Program-made: the position numbers and the translations under genes
Shown here: piece after piece, positions 36,432 through 44,636 of the stretch
Layout: each line of letters opens with the position of its first letter
Numbering within the stretch: position 1 is the stretch's first letter
Notes under the pieces: generated by a model
Told to the model about the DNA's origin: nothing
Seen by the model: the letters and a program-made list of their open reading frames with translations, nothing else
Databases searched by the model: none
From: Chryseobacterium sp. Bi04
GTDB taxonomy: Bacteria; Bacteroidota; Bacteroidia; Flavobacteriales; Weeksellaceae
Assembly (NCBI RefSeq): GCF_918698085.1
Contig: NZ_CAKKLP010000003.1
Location: 124,001-188,000 of the forward strand
Direction of reading: 5' to 3'
DNA: 64,000 nt

Positions 36432-36640
36432 TTATTCTTTAATCAATTGATGTCTGTTAATACCACTTTGAGATTTTACTTCTATAAAGTAGCCCCCTTT
36501 TAGCAGGTTAGAGACATTGATTTTAGAATCAGAAGGGTTTTGAAGGATGAATTTTCTTTCAGCATATAGACTTTTAAATACTCTTTACTATCCGTAAGTT
36601 TATATGATTTGTCTGTGCATACAGTAAAGGTATCATTGAA
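36432..36640 (-). pseudogene. Remnant of a secreted-protein C-terminus resembling a type IX sorting domain
   Basis: Read on the minus strand, two frames join into one broken ending. The upstream piece gives NDTFTVCTDKSYKLTDSKEY, then the frame shifts. The downstream piece gives KFILQNPSDSKINVSNLLKG, then GYFIEVKSQSGINRHQLIKE and a stop at 36432-36434. The SKINVSNLxxGxYFIEVKS...LIKE pattern resembles the C-terminal por-secretion domain of type IX cargo proteins. No start codon or upstream body is present, so this is a decayed fragment next to apaG. Confidence 0.5.
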
Positions 36641-36675
36641 AAATAAAAAAAATTAAAAGGTTTTAGTTTTTAAAA

Positions 36676-37233
36676 CTATAGTTTTTTGATATATTTTTTC
36701 AATACAGATTCATCTATTTCCTCATTGCTGGTGATAATTAATCTTTCAAATGCCAGTAAGGATATTTTTGCACAAACTTCAGCATCAGCTCCAGCCCTGT
36801 GGTGATTAAAATTGATCTGATGGTATTCTGCCAGAGGTTTCAGCCCATATTTGGGAAGGTAATTCCATGATTTTTTTGCCAGCTGTATGCTGCACAAATA
36901 GTTTAATTTTGGAGGAAACATCCCGTAATGTTCAAAACAGCCTCTTAAAACCGAAGCATCAAAACTGGCATTATGGGCAATCATCAATGTTCCGTACATT
37001 AAATCCTGGGCTTCATGCCAAATTTCATCAAAAGTAGGAGCATCCTTTACATCTTCGGGCTGTATACCATGTACAGCAACATTGAATTTGTTAAAATAGG
37101 GAAAACTGGGAGGTTTGATCAACCAGGTTCTCGTTTCTACAATTTTAGAATCCTGTACCACGCAGATTCCCATCTCACATGCTGAGCTTTTCTCATGAGT
37201 TGCCGTTTCAAAATCTATTGCACAGAAATCCAT
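36676..37233 (-). CDS. DnaQ-like 3'-5' exonuclease
   Basis: 185 residues of the DEDDh exonuclease family. Exo I is AIDFET (Asp7, Glu9), Exo II is MIAHNASFDASVL with its Asp, and Exo III is HHRAGADAEVCA with the catalytic His and final Asp. Such stand-alone proteins resemble the epsilon proofreading subunit and trim single-stranded DNA or RNA. Its start is 129 bases downstream of the glycosyltransferase gene; no link to it is evident. Confidence 0.9.
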   Translation of the reverse strand: MDFCAIDFETATHEKSSACEMGICVVQDSKIVETRTWLIKPPSFPYFNKFNVAVHGIQPEDVKDAPTFDEIWHEAQDLMYGTLMIAHNASFDASVLRGCFEHYGMFPPKLNYLCSIQLAKKSWNYLPKYGLKPLAEYHQINFNHHRAGADAEVCAKISLLAFERLIITSNEEIDESVLKKYIKKL

Positions 37234-37362
37234 TTAAATAATTTGATATTTTAAGTTTAAGGTTTGAATTGAGTGAAAAGGTATAAATTTTTTTGATAGT
37301 ATAATAGTAACCTTTAATATGACAGATATTGGTATTTAATTAAACCGGCCATCTGCAAACTG

Positions 37363-38346
37363 CTATCTATTCTTTCCACCTAAAAAATGGGTAAAGATTA
37401 GCCATTTTGATTGATAAAACTTATCTTTCTGGTGTTTCTGGCGCAGTTTCCAGGTTCCCGGAAGCTGACCGTAAAAACCAAAATGAGCCCTTATTACTGC
37501 CCACAGATGAGGAAATCCATGCTTTAATCCGAAATAAATTCCTGCAGCACCATCCAGACAAAGCCGGAAGAATATCAGCCAGATCAGTCTCGGAAAAGGA
37601 AGGTTTTTAAGCATCATTGAAAGATTATTTCTGATGTTCAGGTAAGTCTTTTGAGCACTCTGCTTATTAAGTGTTCCACCACCTATGTGATAGACCCTGG
37701 ATTTTCCTGTATAAAAGATCTTTTTTCCAGAGTTAATGAGTCTCCAGCATAAATCAATTTCTTCCTGATGGGCAAAAAATCTTTCATCAAAACCATGTTG
37801 TTCCCAGAAATCTTTTGAGCGGATAAAAAAGCAGCATCCTGAAGCCCAGAAAATCTCTGTTTCATCATCATATTGGCCCTTATCTTCTTCAAGATCATCA
37901 AATACCCTTCCTCTGCAGTAAGGATAACCCAGATTATCAATCAGACCACCTCCGGCACCGGCAAATTCAAAATAGTTTTTGTCACTATAGGATAATATTT
38001 TAGGCTGAACAGCTGAAATATCAGAATTCTTTTCCAGGATCTCCAATACAGGTTCTATCCAGTTCTCAGTAACTTCTACATCAGAGTTGAGCAGACAGTA
38101 ATAGTCATTTTTTATTTCCTTTAAACCCTCATTATAACCTCCTGCAAAACCATGATTTTTATGATTTTTAATGATCTTTACTGTTGGAAAATGAGTAGTT
38201 AGAAATTCTACGGAACCGTCTGTCGAAAGGTTATCAATGACGTAAATATCTGCATTTTGAGAAAATTGAACCACATTCGGTAGAAATTTTTCAAGCCAGT
38301 TTTTGCCGTTCCAGTTTAAGATAGCAACTGCCAGTTTTTTCTGCAT
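37363..38346 (-). CDS. Family 2 glycosyltransferase
   Basis: 327 residues. The GT-A fold is clear: AVAILNWNGKNWLEKFLPN at the start, IYVIDNLSTDGSVE, GFAGGYNEGL, and LLNSDVEVTENW, where the Asp and Glu match the metal-binding DxD/DxE. The rest is typical of rhamnosyl- or related transferases acting on cell-surface glycans. A C-terminal hydrophobic stretch (LIWLIFFRLCL) may tether it to the membrane. It starts 7 bases downstream of the acyltransferase gene, suggesting a shared envelope-lipid unit. Confidence 0.88.
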   Translation of the reverse strand: MQKKLAVAILNWNGKNWLEKFLPNVVQFSQNADIYVIDNLSTDGSVEFLTTHFPTVKIIKNHKNHGFAGGYNEGLKEIKNDYYCLLNSDVEVTENWIEPVLEILEKNSDISAVQPKILSYSDKNYFEFAGAGGGLIDNLGYPYCRGRVFDDLEEDKGQYDDETEIFWASGCCFFIRSKDFWEQHGFDERFFAHQEEIDLCWRLINSGKKIFYTGKSRVYHIGGGTLNKQSAQKTYLNIRNNLSMMLKNLPFPRLIWLIFFRLCLDGAAGIYFGLKHGFPHLWAVIRAHFGFYGQLPGTWKLRQKHQKDKFYQSKWLIFTHFLGGKNR

Positions 38347-38352
38347 GTATAT

Positions 38353-39237
38353 CTATTTTTTTTCAGAATCAAAAGTTTTGATAGAATCCTGGTATTTCCA
38401 CTTTCTGTGAGACCAAAGATAATTATCCGGATGTTTGTGTAACGTGTTTTCCAACAATTTATGGAACTTTTTTACCACTTCGTGTTCTACAAACTTTTCA
38501 TGATCCGGGTATATTCTGTGATAGTTGACCTGATAATAGCCTCGCTTTACCTTCTTCATTTCGCAATAGATAAAAGCAAGATCCATTCTTGTTGCCAGCT
38601 TGTCATATCCTACAAAAACAGGAGTCCTTTGATTCAGAAATTCCAATCCATAATTGACATGGGAAGAATGAGGGGTTTGATCTGCTACAAACATGTAGAT
38701 GGAGTTCCCGTCATTTTTATTTCTGAAAATATTAAGAATCACTTCATTGGCTTCCAGTGCCTCATTACCGAACTTGTTACGCACTTTTCTCATCTGGTTT
38801 TCCCAGAAGTCACTATTCACTTTTCTGTAAACCGGATGACAGTGTTCCTGGGGAACAATCTTTGCCAATGCATTAATCCATTCCCAGTTGAAAACATGTC
38901 CCGCCAGCAGAATGATATTTTTACCCTCCTTCTGAACTTCATGAAATACATCCTGATTAATGTGCTGCATTCTTACCCTGGCCTCTGTTTCAGAGATGCT
39001 GAAAGATTTTATGGTCTCTACAAGATAGTCTGAGAAATTCCGGTAAAACATTTTGCGTATTTTTCCAATCTCCTCTTCAGATTTATCCGGAAAAGAGTTC
39101 TTTAGATTTTGAGTAATCACATTCTTTCTGTAACCTACCAGATAATAGTTTAAGAAGAACATAACGTCCGAAAAAATGTATAATACTTTAAGCGGAAGTT
39201 TGGAAATGAAATATAATATTTTGATCAGGTAATTCAT
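38353..39237 (-). CDS. LpxL/HtrB-type lysophospholipid acyltransferase
   Basis: 294 residues. The catalytic HX4E motif is GHVFNWEW, preceded by an N-terminal hydrophobic anchor (ILYFISKLPLKVLYIFSDVMFF). The motif ADQTPHSS and a PVFVGYDKLA stretch also fit the lipid A late acyltransferase family. It probably adds a secondary acyl chain to lipid A or acts on a related lipid at the inner membrane. Same strand as the glycosyltransferase, with a 6-base gap. Confidence 0.88.
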   Translation of the reverse strand: MNYLIKILYFISKLPLKVLYIFSDVMFFLNYYLVGYRKNVITQNLKNSFPDKSEEEIGKIRKMFYRNFSDYLVETIKSFSISETEARVRMQHINQDVFHEVQKEGKNIILLAGHVFNWEWINALAKIVPQEHCHPVYRKVNSDFWENQMRKVRNKFGNEALEANEVILNIFRNKNDGNSIYMFVADQTPHSSHVNYGLEFLNQRTPVFVGYDKLATRMDLAFIYCEMKKVKRGYYQVNYHRIYPDHEKFVEHEVVKKFHKLLENTLHKHPDNYLWSHRKWKYQDSIKTFDSEKK

Positions 39238-39245
39238 AAAACACG

Positions 39246-39253
39246 CAAATTTA
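39246..39253 (-). promoter_or_regulatory. -7 box for the acyltransferase-glycosyltransferase unit
   Basis: On the minus strand TAAATTTG matches TAnnTTTG, 8 bases before the ATG at 39237. Divergent with the thioredoxin promoter at 39275. Confidence 0.45.
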
Positions 39254-39274
39254 GTGATAATAAAATTATGGTTC

Positions 39275-39282
39275 TATTTTTG
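39275..39282 (+). promoter_or_regulatory. -7 box for the thioredoxin-family gene
   Basis: TATTTTTG matches TAnnTTTG and lies 34 bases before the ATG at 39317. It overlaps the longest open frame, which supports the downstream start. Confidence 0.5.
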
Positions 39283-39316
39283 CAGATGGATAATATTATT
39301 TTTTTATTTTTATGTT

Positions 39317-39883
39317 ATGAAAAAAATAGCAATATTGGCTTTTCTGGGATTAAGTATTTTTGCTTTCTCACAGGATGTAAATAATTTACCGGATAAAGGT
39401 AAACGGAAAACAGCTCTTATAGTTCCTACAGAACAAAAAGAACTGGAAGCGAAGAAAAAGGCAGCTGAGGAGAAAGCAAAGCTTCCTAAGCCTTATAATC
39501 CTAAAGCTGACGCTCAGGCAGATATTAATAAACTGGTGGCGCAAGCTAAGAAAGAAGGCAAAAATATTATAATTCAGGCAGGAGGAAACTGGTGTATCTG
39601 GTGTCTCCGTTTTAATAATTTTGTACAGACTACCCCTGAATTAAAAGAAATTGTAGATAAAAAATATCTATATTATCACCTGAACTATTCTCCGGATAAT
39701 AAAAATGAAAAAGTTTTTGCTCAATACATTAATATTAAAGAACAACAGTTTTATCCTTTCTTTATCATTTTAGATAAAAATGGTAAGAAAATTCACGTAC
39801 AGCAAAGTGAAGTTTTAGAAGATGGAAAGGGATACAGTAAAACAAAAGTGAAAGAATTTTTAGAAACTGGGAAAGTTCTATAG
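39317..39883 (+). CDS. Secreted thioredoxin-family protein
   Basis: 188 residues from the ATG at 39317. The open frame extends upstream to 39254 but runs through the promoter. An N-terminal signal peptide (KKIAILAFLGLSIFAFSQ) is followed by a Lys/Glu/Ala-rich linker and a thioredoxin-like domain with the active site GGNWCIWCLRF (CxxC), FFIILDKNGKK and a C-terminal helix. Predicted periplasmic. Such proteins may reduce or fold proteins, or act with cytochrome maturation. No partner gene is adjacent. Confidence 0.85.
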   Translation: MKKIAILAFLGLSIFAFSQDVNNLPDKGKRKTALIVPTEQKELEAKKKAAEEKAKLPKPYNPKADAQADINKLVAQAKKEGKNIIIQAGGNWCIWCLRFNNFVQTTPELKEIVDKKYLYYHLNYSPDNKNEKVFAQYINIKEQQFYPFFIILDKNGKKIHVQQSEVLEDGKGYSKTKVKEFLETGKVL

Positions 39884-39933
39884 TTTATTAATAAATAGGG
39901 GGTCTCATAAATAAATACATGAGATTAAAAAGC

Positions 39934-39975
39934 ATAACAAAGCCGTACTCACAAATTGCGAAACGGCTTTGCTAT
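39934..39975. terminator. Inverted repeat, probable bidirectional terminator
   Basis: The repeat CAAAGCCGT (39938-39946) pairs with ACGGCTTTG (39963-39971), with a further imperfect extension on both sides. There is no long T-run. It lies between the thioredoxin gene (+) and the Cys-rich peptide gene (-). Confidence 0.45.
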
Positions 39976-39994
39976 TAAACTAAACTCTTATAGT

Positions 39995-40180
39995 TTAACA
40001 ACTTTCTACATATATACTCTGTTCATATGAATTATGACAAGCAGCCCCACCTGAATAACTAATGCACGAAGTACATGAACTTATGGATACAAAAGATCCG
40101 TCAGAGCAAGTTCCAGCACAAGAGGTTCCCCCAGACACAGTTTTTAATTGTTCACGGGATAATTTTTTAATGTTTTTCAT
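39995..40180 (-). CDS. Cys-rich GG-leader bacteriocin-like peptide
   Basis: 61 residues. The leader MKNIKKLSREQLKTVSGG ends in a double glycine, the usual cut site of bacteriocin-type leaders, and strongly resembles the Chryseobacterium-type leader (leader_Chryseo). The core of 43 residues has six Cys (21, 25, 36, 39, 48, 61) and many Ser, Thr and Gly. No modification enzyme, C39 peptidase transporter or immunity gene lies next to it, so processing must occur elsewhere if at all. The gene is isolated and short. Confidence 0.7.
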   Translation of the reverse strand: MKNIKKLSREQLKTVSGGTSCAGTCSDGSFVSISSCTSCISYSGGAACHNSYEQSIYVESC

Positions 40181-40254
40181 AATGTAATTTGTTTAATAAT
40201 TTGATATTTATGAAATTACAATATTGTTTTTAAAATTCTCCATTTTGGGATTAA

Positions 40255-41616
40255 TTACATTAATCTTTTAATCCAGCTTAATTTTTTCTCAGAATAGGGT
40301 GGATATTTAATATTAGGTTCGCCCCAGGTTGTTTTTTCCAAAACAGATTTCTGATGTGAAAAAGCTTCAAAACCGAACTTTCCGTGATAATTTCCTATCC
40401 CTGAATTTCCCACTCCTCCAAACGGAAGGTTGTCATTACTTAAATGCATCACGGTATCATTGATGCATCCGCCTCCAAAGGAAAGCTTCCTGGTGAACAG
40501 CTCTTTTTCTTCCGCATTATTGGTAAAAAGATAGGCAGCAAGAGGTTTTTCCAGTTCGGTAATAGCATTAAGAGCTGAGTTAAAGTTCTGAAAACTGATA
40601 ACCGGAAGAATAGGGCCAAAAATTTCTTCCTGCATACTATTGTCGCTCCAGTCTATATTATTCAGAATGGTGGGTTCTATATACAGTTTTTCTTCATCGA
40701 AATGACCTCCGAAATATATTTTCTCCGGATTGATAAGTTTGATCAGTCGCTGAAAATTCCTTCGGTTAATAATTCTTGTATACTGCTCTGAATCCGGTTC
40801 GTACTTAAATTCTTTGATATATTTTCTGAGCATTTCCAGAAACTGCTCCTGTACAGATTCTTCAAGAAGCAAATAATCCGGGGCTACACAGGTTTGTCCG
40901 GCATTCAGAAACTTTCCCCAAACAATTCTTTTGGCAGCCACTTCAAGATTGGCCTCTTTGGTTACAATCACCGGAGATTTTCCTCCCAATTCAAGGACTA
41001 CAGGAGTTAAATGCCCGGCAGCAGCTTTATAGATGATTTTTCCAACTTGAGTACTTCCTGTAAAAAATATTTTATCAAACTTTAACTGTAAAAGTGCTGT
41101 TGTTTCATCAATACCCCCTTCATATACATACAGATAGTCAGAAGGAAAGTTTTCATTGATGATGGCAGCCATTGCCTTCATCGTATTTTCTGCTATTTCA
41201 CTGGGTTTTAAAATACAACAGTTGCCGGCAGCAATAGCAGCAATAAGAGGGGAGAGTGACAGCTGATAAGGATAATTCCAGGCACCTATAACCAATATAC
41301 ATCCCAATGGATCTGAATAGATCCTGCTGCTTCCAAGCTGATTGACAAGATTGGTGCCTGCTTTCTTAGGTTTAGAAAGAGACTTCAGGTTTTTTAAATA
41401 ATAGTCAATATCCTTTAGTAAAAAAGAGAGCTCTGTAGTAAATGTATCAAATTTAGATTTTCCAAAATCTTTGTGAATAGCTTCATATAGCAAATCTTCA
41501 TGGGTGATGATAAGATTCCGAAGCTTTTCAAGATACATTTTCCGGAAGGCAATATTCTTGGTTTGCTGTGTTTTAAAAAAATCCTTTTGTCCTAATAAAA
41601 TCTTTTCAATTTCCAT
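40255..41616 (-). CDS. Aldehyde dehydrogenase
   Basis: 453 residues. The NAD(P) fold and catalysis motifs are FFTGSTQVGKIIY, LELGGKSPVIV with the general-base Glu, and NAGQTCVAPDY with the nucleophile Cys. EEIFGPILPV follows, and the end is PFGGVGNSGIGNYHGKFGFEAFSHQK. The layout and length fit the class 3 type enzymes that oxidise fatty or aromatic aldehydes. A C-terminal hydrophobic helix is not obvious. Not clearly linked to its neighbours. Confidence 0.92.
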   Translation of the reverse strand: MEIEKILLGQKDFFKTQQTKNIAFRKMYLEKLRNLIITHEDLLYEAIHKDFGKSKFDTFTTELSFLLKDIDYYLKNLKSLSKPKKAGTNLVNQLGSSRIYSDPLGCILVIGAWNYPYQLSLSPLIAAIAAGNCCILKPSEIAENTMKAMAAIINENFPSDYLYVYEGGIDETTALLQLKFDKIFFTGSTQVGKIIYKAAAGHLTPVVLELGGKSPVIVTKEANLEVAAKRIVWGKFLNAGQTCVAPDYLLLEESVQEQFLEMLRKYIKEFKYEPDSEQYTRIINRRNFQRLIKLINPEKIYFGGHFDEEKLYIEPTILNNIDWSDNSMQEEIFGPILPVISFQNFNSALNAITELEKPLAAYLFTNNAEEKELFTRKLSFGGGCINDTVMHLSNDNLPFGGVGNSGIGNYHGKFGFEAFSHQKSVLEKTTWGEPNIKYPPYSEKKLSWIKRLM

Positions 41617-41723
41617 ACTATGCTTTGTATTTTAAACGTAGATATTTGTTCAGTATTGTTGTTGAAACAATGAACAATAAACTGGCCAAAGTAGTGTGGG
41701 CTAAGCTCTGTTTTTTTACAGCA

Positions 41724-43286
41724 TTACATAATATTTCTCACAGCTATTTTTACGGGGTGGTAAAGCAGTAAAAGAAGGGCTGTTATTAAAGCCAGCCAGA
41801 ATAATCCGGTAAAAATTTCCATATTGGAAAGAAGGATAGATTGGGCTGTTATTTTTGCTTTAAAAGCTCCTGCAGTTATCGATAGGGATTCATTGACCGG
41901 AAGTTTTGAAATTTGAGTTCCGAAAACCTGATTCCATTGGCTGTAAAAGATAGGATTGGTATCAGTAAGGTTAGAGCTGAGCGTATCGGAATGTTTTAAC
42001 GTTAAAAAGAGCATTAGATTCTGCATTAAAGCATATCCTATAGCTGTTGTCCAGAACCTCGTTGTTGTACCTAAAGCTGTTGCATTGTTTACATATTCTT
42101 CCGGCATTCCGGAGATTAAAAAGAAAACCAGAGGGGTAAACAGCAATCCCTGGGCAACTCCCTGAAGAAATAAAGGCGGACAGATAGTGGCAAGGCTAGT
42201 ATCCGGATAAAAAGTATAGGTAAACCATGCACAATCCACTGCCAACAACATAAATCCTGTAAAGAAAACGATTCGGGACGATACTCCGCGCATCAGGCAG
42301 ATTCCTGATAAAAATGCACCCAATAATGTTCCTGCAACATTCCAGTACTGGATATTGACAATATAATCCCAGGGCCATTTCCAGACCGTTGCCATTATGC
42401 TGTATACATTATTTAAGCCTGAACGGATCAAATAAAAAATGAAAAACAGGATCATTCCTGCAATGACATTTTTTGAACTGAAGACTTCAAAATGAAAGAG
42501 CGGTCTTTTTGAATTTCTTTGTTTCAACATAAATAACCCTCCGGAAACTAGAAATATGAATAAACACATGATAATGGTATCAGATTCAAACCACATCAGT
42601 CTTTTTCCGTAGATAATGGCATAGCCTCCGGATTGCAGACAGACCCACAGCAAAAACCAACTTGGAATATCCAGCTGATATAAAGGTTTTTTAGGGAAAA
42701 AGCGGTTTTTGTTGAAAATAGCAATTCCGATGATCAGAACAAAAACATGGAAATAAACCATCATTAAAACCATATGCTGAAAATTATAGTTTTCAATGCT
42801 TGATTTTAATAAGGTCGTGGTTACCGTTCCTCCTGTCAGCATAATAGAATACATAAAGAGGTAAGCAAATACTTTGGCATGTTTTGTTTTTAATTCTGCT
42901 ATGATCAGCGGCAGGAAAATAGCTCCTTCCAATAGTCCGAAAATTCCTTCCAGAAACCGTATCACCAGAATGATATGATAATCATTGGTGACTGATAAAA
43001 TGTAAAGAATGATTACAGAAATGGAAGACATCAGCAGAACATAATATTTCACACTGAAATAAGCCATAAATCGCTGTAAAACTAAAAGGGTAACCACAAA
43101 TGTCCCATACATCAAAATCATTAAGTATTGGATGTCGTCTGAATCTACATCCATAAAAGAAGATGTGAAAGCGCTGTTAGAATGTAACAGTGATAACAAC
43201 ATCAGGTGGGGAAACAATGCCAGTACAAGGAGTGGCAGTTTCAGCCATTGTGGTACCCATTTTTGATAAACTGTATTATGTTGCAT
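41724..43286 (-). CDS. MFS transporter of a tripartite efflux system (DHA2-like)
   Basis: 520 residues from the ATG at 43286; the frame remains open to 43394 but the extra residues look like read-through of the leader. Many hydrophobic helices (about 14 by eye) are typical of the DHA2/EmrB group. An early RFLEGIFGLLEGAIFLPLII segment and a later GVAQGLLFTPLVFFL segment fit MFS repeats. With the HlyD-like adaptor (43585) and TolC-like protein (44637) on the same strand it forms an efflux operon. A period-8 tandem repeat lies in the gap before it. The cargo is unknown. Confidence 0.85.
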   Translation of the reverse strand: MQHNTVYQKWVPQWLKLPLLVLALFPHLMLLSLLHSNSAFTSSFMDVDSDDIQYLMILMYGTFVVTLLVLQRFMAYFSVKYYVLLMSSISVIILYILSVTNDYHIILVIRFLEGIFGLLEGAIFLPLIIAELKTKHAKVFAYLFMYSIMLTGGTVTTTLLKSSIENYNFQHMVLMMVYFHVFVLIIGIAIFNKNRFFPKKPLYQLDIPSWFLLWVCLQSGGYAIIYGKRLMWFESDTIIMCLFIFLVSGGLFMLKQRNSKRPLFHFEVFSSKNVIAGMILFFIFYLIRSGLNNVYSIMATVWKWPWDYIVNIQYWNVAGTLLGAFLSGICLMRGVSSRIVFFTGFMLLAVDCAWFTYTFYPDTSLATICPPLFLQGVAQGLLFTPLVFFLISGMPEEYVNNATALGTTTRFWTTAIGYALMQNLMLFLTLKHSDTLSSNLTDTNPIFYSQWNQVFGTQISKLPVNESLSITAGAFKAKITAQSILLSNMEIFTGLFWLALITALLLLLYHPVKIAVRNIM

Positions 43287-43458
43287 AGTATAGTAAAAAC
43301 TAAGAAAGATGAACCTGTTTTTAGTTGGGATAAAAAGCGAAAAGACAAAAGAGCAATGGTGTAAAAGTAAAAGGTAAAATGACAAATAGGCCAAAAAAAA
43401 TGAGCTGATCTGTAATTTTTGCAGTCTTGCCTTTTCGCTAAAAAAAATCTAACATTAA

Positions 43459-43478
43459 TTTGAAAATTTGAAAATTTG
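43459..43478. repeat. Short tandem repeat, period 8
   Basis: TTTGAAAA occurs twice plus a partial third copy. It lies in the gap between the MFS and adaptor genes, close to the longer period-8 repeat at 43512. Confidence 0.6.
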
Positions 43479-43511
43479 ATGATCTGAAAATAAAAAGAAT
43501 TATAATTTTAC

Positions 43512-43564
43512 ACTCTAATACTCTAATACTCTAATACTCTAATACTCTAATACTCTAATACTCT
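43512..43564. repeat. Tandem repeat of ACTCTAAT, about 6.6 copies
   Basis: Six perfect 8-base units plus five bases of a seventh, in the intergenic gap between the adaptor gene (43585) and the MFS gene (41724-43286). Such arrays change copy number by slippage, so the spacing or mRNA between two co-transcribed genes could vary between isolates. Confidence 0.9.
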
Positions 43565-43584
43565 CAAACACAAAAACTCTCAAA

Positions 43585-44631
43585 CTATATCTTCTTCGCA
43601 CTTACCAGGACATTCATTCCGGAAAGCAGCTTTTCATTGTCTTTATTGTTGTTAAGAATAATTTTCACGGGAAATCTCTGTTCAATTTTCACAAAGTTTC
43701 CGGTAGCATTGTCGGGCTTTACCAGGGAAAATTGAGATCCTGATGCCGGTGAAACAGAAACAACCCTTCCTTTGAATTCAATATCGGGATAGGCATCGGC
43801 CGTAATGATCACTTCCTGTTTCTGGTCAATTTGCCCAAGCTGGGTTTCTTTATAGTTGGCAATGATCCACTTTTCCTTGCTTACCATCTGTACCAAAGCC
43901 TGGCCCTCCTTGATCAGCTGACCTTCCTGAATTGTTTTTTTACCTACCCATCCGTCATAAGGTGCCGTGATTACCGTGTAGGAGAGAAAAAGCTTAGCGT
44001 TGTTCAGATTGGCAGAACTCTGCTGGATCTGGCTTTTGGCTGGAGCAACTTTGGTCTGTTGTTCATTGGCTCCTGCCCTCACAGCATTTTTCTGCTGATC
44101 CAATGCCATAAGATTGGCCTTAGCCTGCTCATAAGAAGCCTTTACGTTTTCAAATTCCTGTTCTGTAGCGGCATCTTCTGATAGCAGGTTTTTATATCGT
44201 TTATAATCTTGCTCGGTTCTCCAGATATCAATTCTTGCTGAAGCTATTTTGGCATCTATGATTTTGGTATCACTTTCTTTAGTATTTACACCACTTTGAA
44301 TGGTTGCAATATTTTCAGTAGTGGTATGGAGATTGGCTTCTGCTACCTTTACCTGGTTTACAAATTCCCTGTTATCTATAATAATTAATGTATCACCCTT
44401 ATGAACAAATTGATTTTCCTTGAACCTGATTATTTTTATAAATCCTGAAACTTTACTGGATACAGGAGTAATATATTGCTCGATTTGAGCATCATTGGTG
44501 GTTACATTTTTCCTTGAAAACAGATAAAAACTTACCATTCCTGTAATTCCGCTGATGATCAGGATCCAGGCTAGCAGAGTAATGGTCCTGTTGATTCTTT
44601 TTTCCTTTTGTGTCAGTACTTTCTTTGCCAT
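43585..44631 (-). CDS. HlyD/EmrA-type membrane fusion protein
   Basis: 348 residues. An N-terminal membrane anchor (ITLLAWILIISGITGMVSFYLF) is followed by SSKVSGFIKIIRFKENQFVHKG split over the lipoyl-like hairpin, a long alpha-helical hairpin (about 90-200) rich in Ala, Gln and Glu, and the second half-lipoyl ITAPYDGWVGKKTI. The end has a beta-barrel. It bridges the MFS pump and the TolC-like outer-membrane channel across the periplasm. It starts 5 bases after the TolC-like gene stops. Confidence 0.9.
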   Translation of the reverse strand: MAKKVLTQKEKRINRTITLLAWILIISGITGMVSFYLFSRKNVTTNDAQIEQYITPVSSKVSGFIKIIRFKENQFVHKGDTLIIIDNREFVNQVKVAEANLHTTTENIATIQSGVNTKESDTKIIDAKIASARIDIWRTEQDYKRYKNLLSEDAATEQEFENVKASYEQAKANLMALDQQKNAVRAGANEQQTKVAPAKSQIQQSSANLNNAKLFLSYTVITAPYDGWVGKKTIQEGQLIKEGQALVQMVSKEKWIIANYKETQLGQIDQKQEVIITADAYPDIEFKGRVVSVSPASGSQFSLVKPDNATGNFVKIEQRFPVKIILNNNKDNEKLLSGMNVLVSAKKI

Positions 44632-44636
44632 AGTTT

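Noticed and set aside
38461..39033. 190-residue frame antisense to the acyltransferase gene
   Set aside because: Inside the acyltransferase gene with an intact HX4E motif; no independent support.
43286..43394. Extra N-terminal 36 residues of the MFS protein
   Set aside because: The stretch is low-complexity hydrophobic sequence and the normal MFS start is MQHNTVYQKW at 43286.
43512..43564. Possible CRISPR-like array
   Set aside because: The unit is 8 bases and repeats directly without spacers; no cas genes are near.
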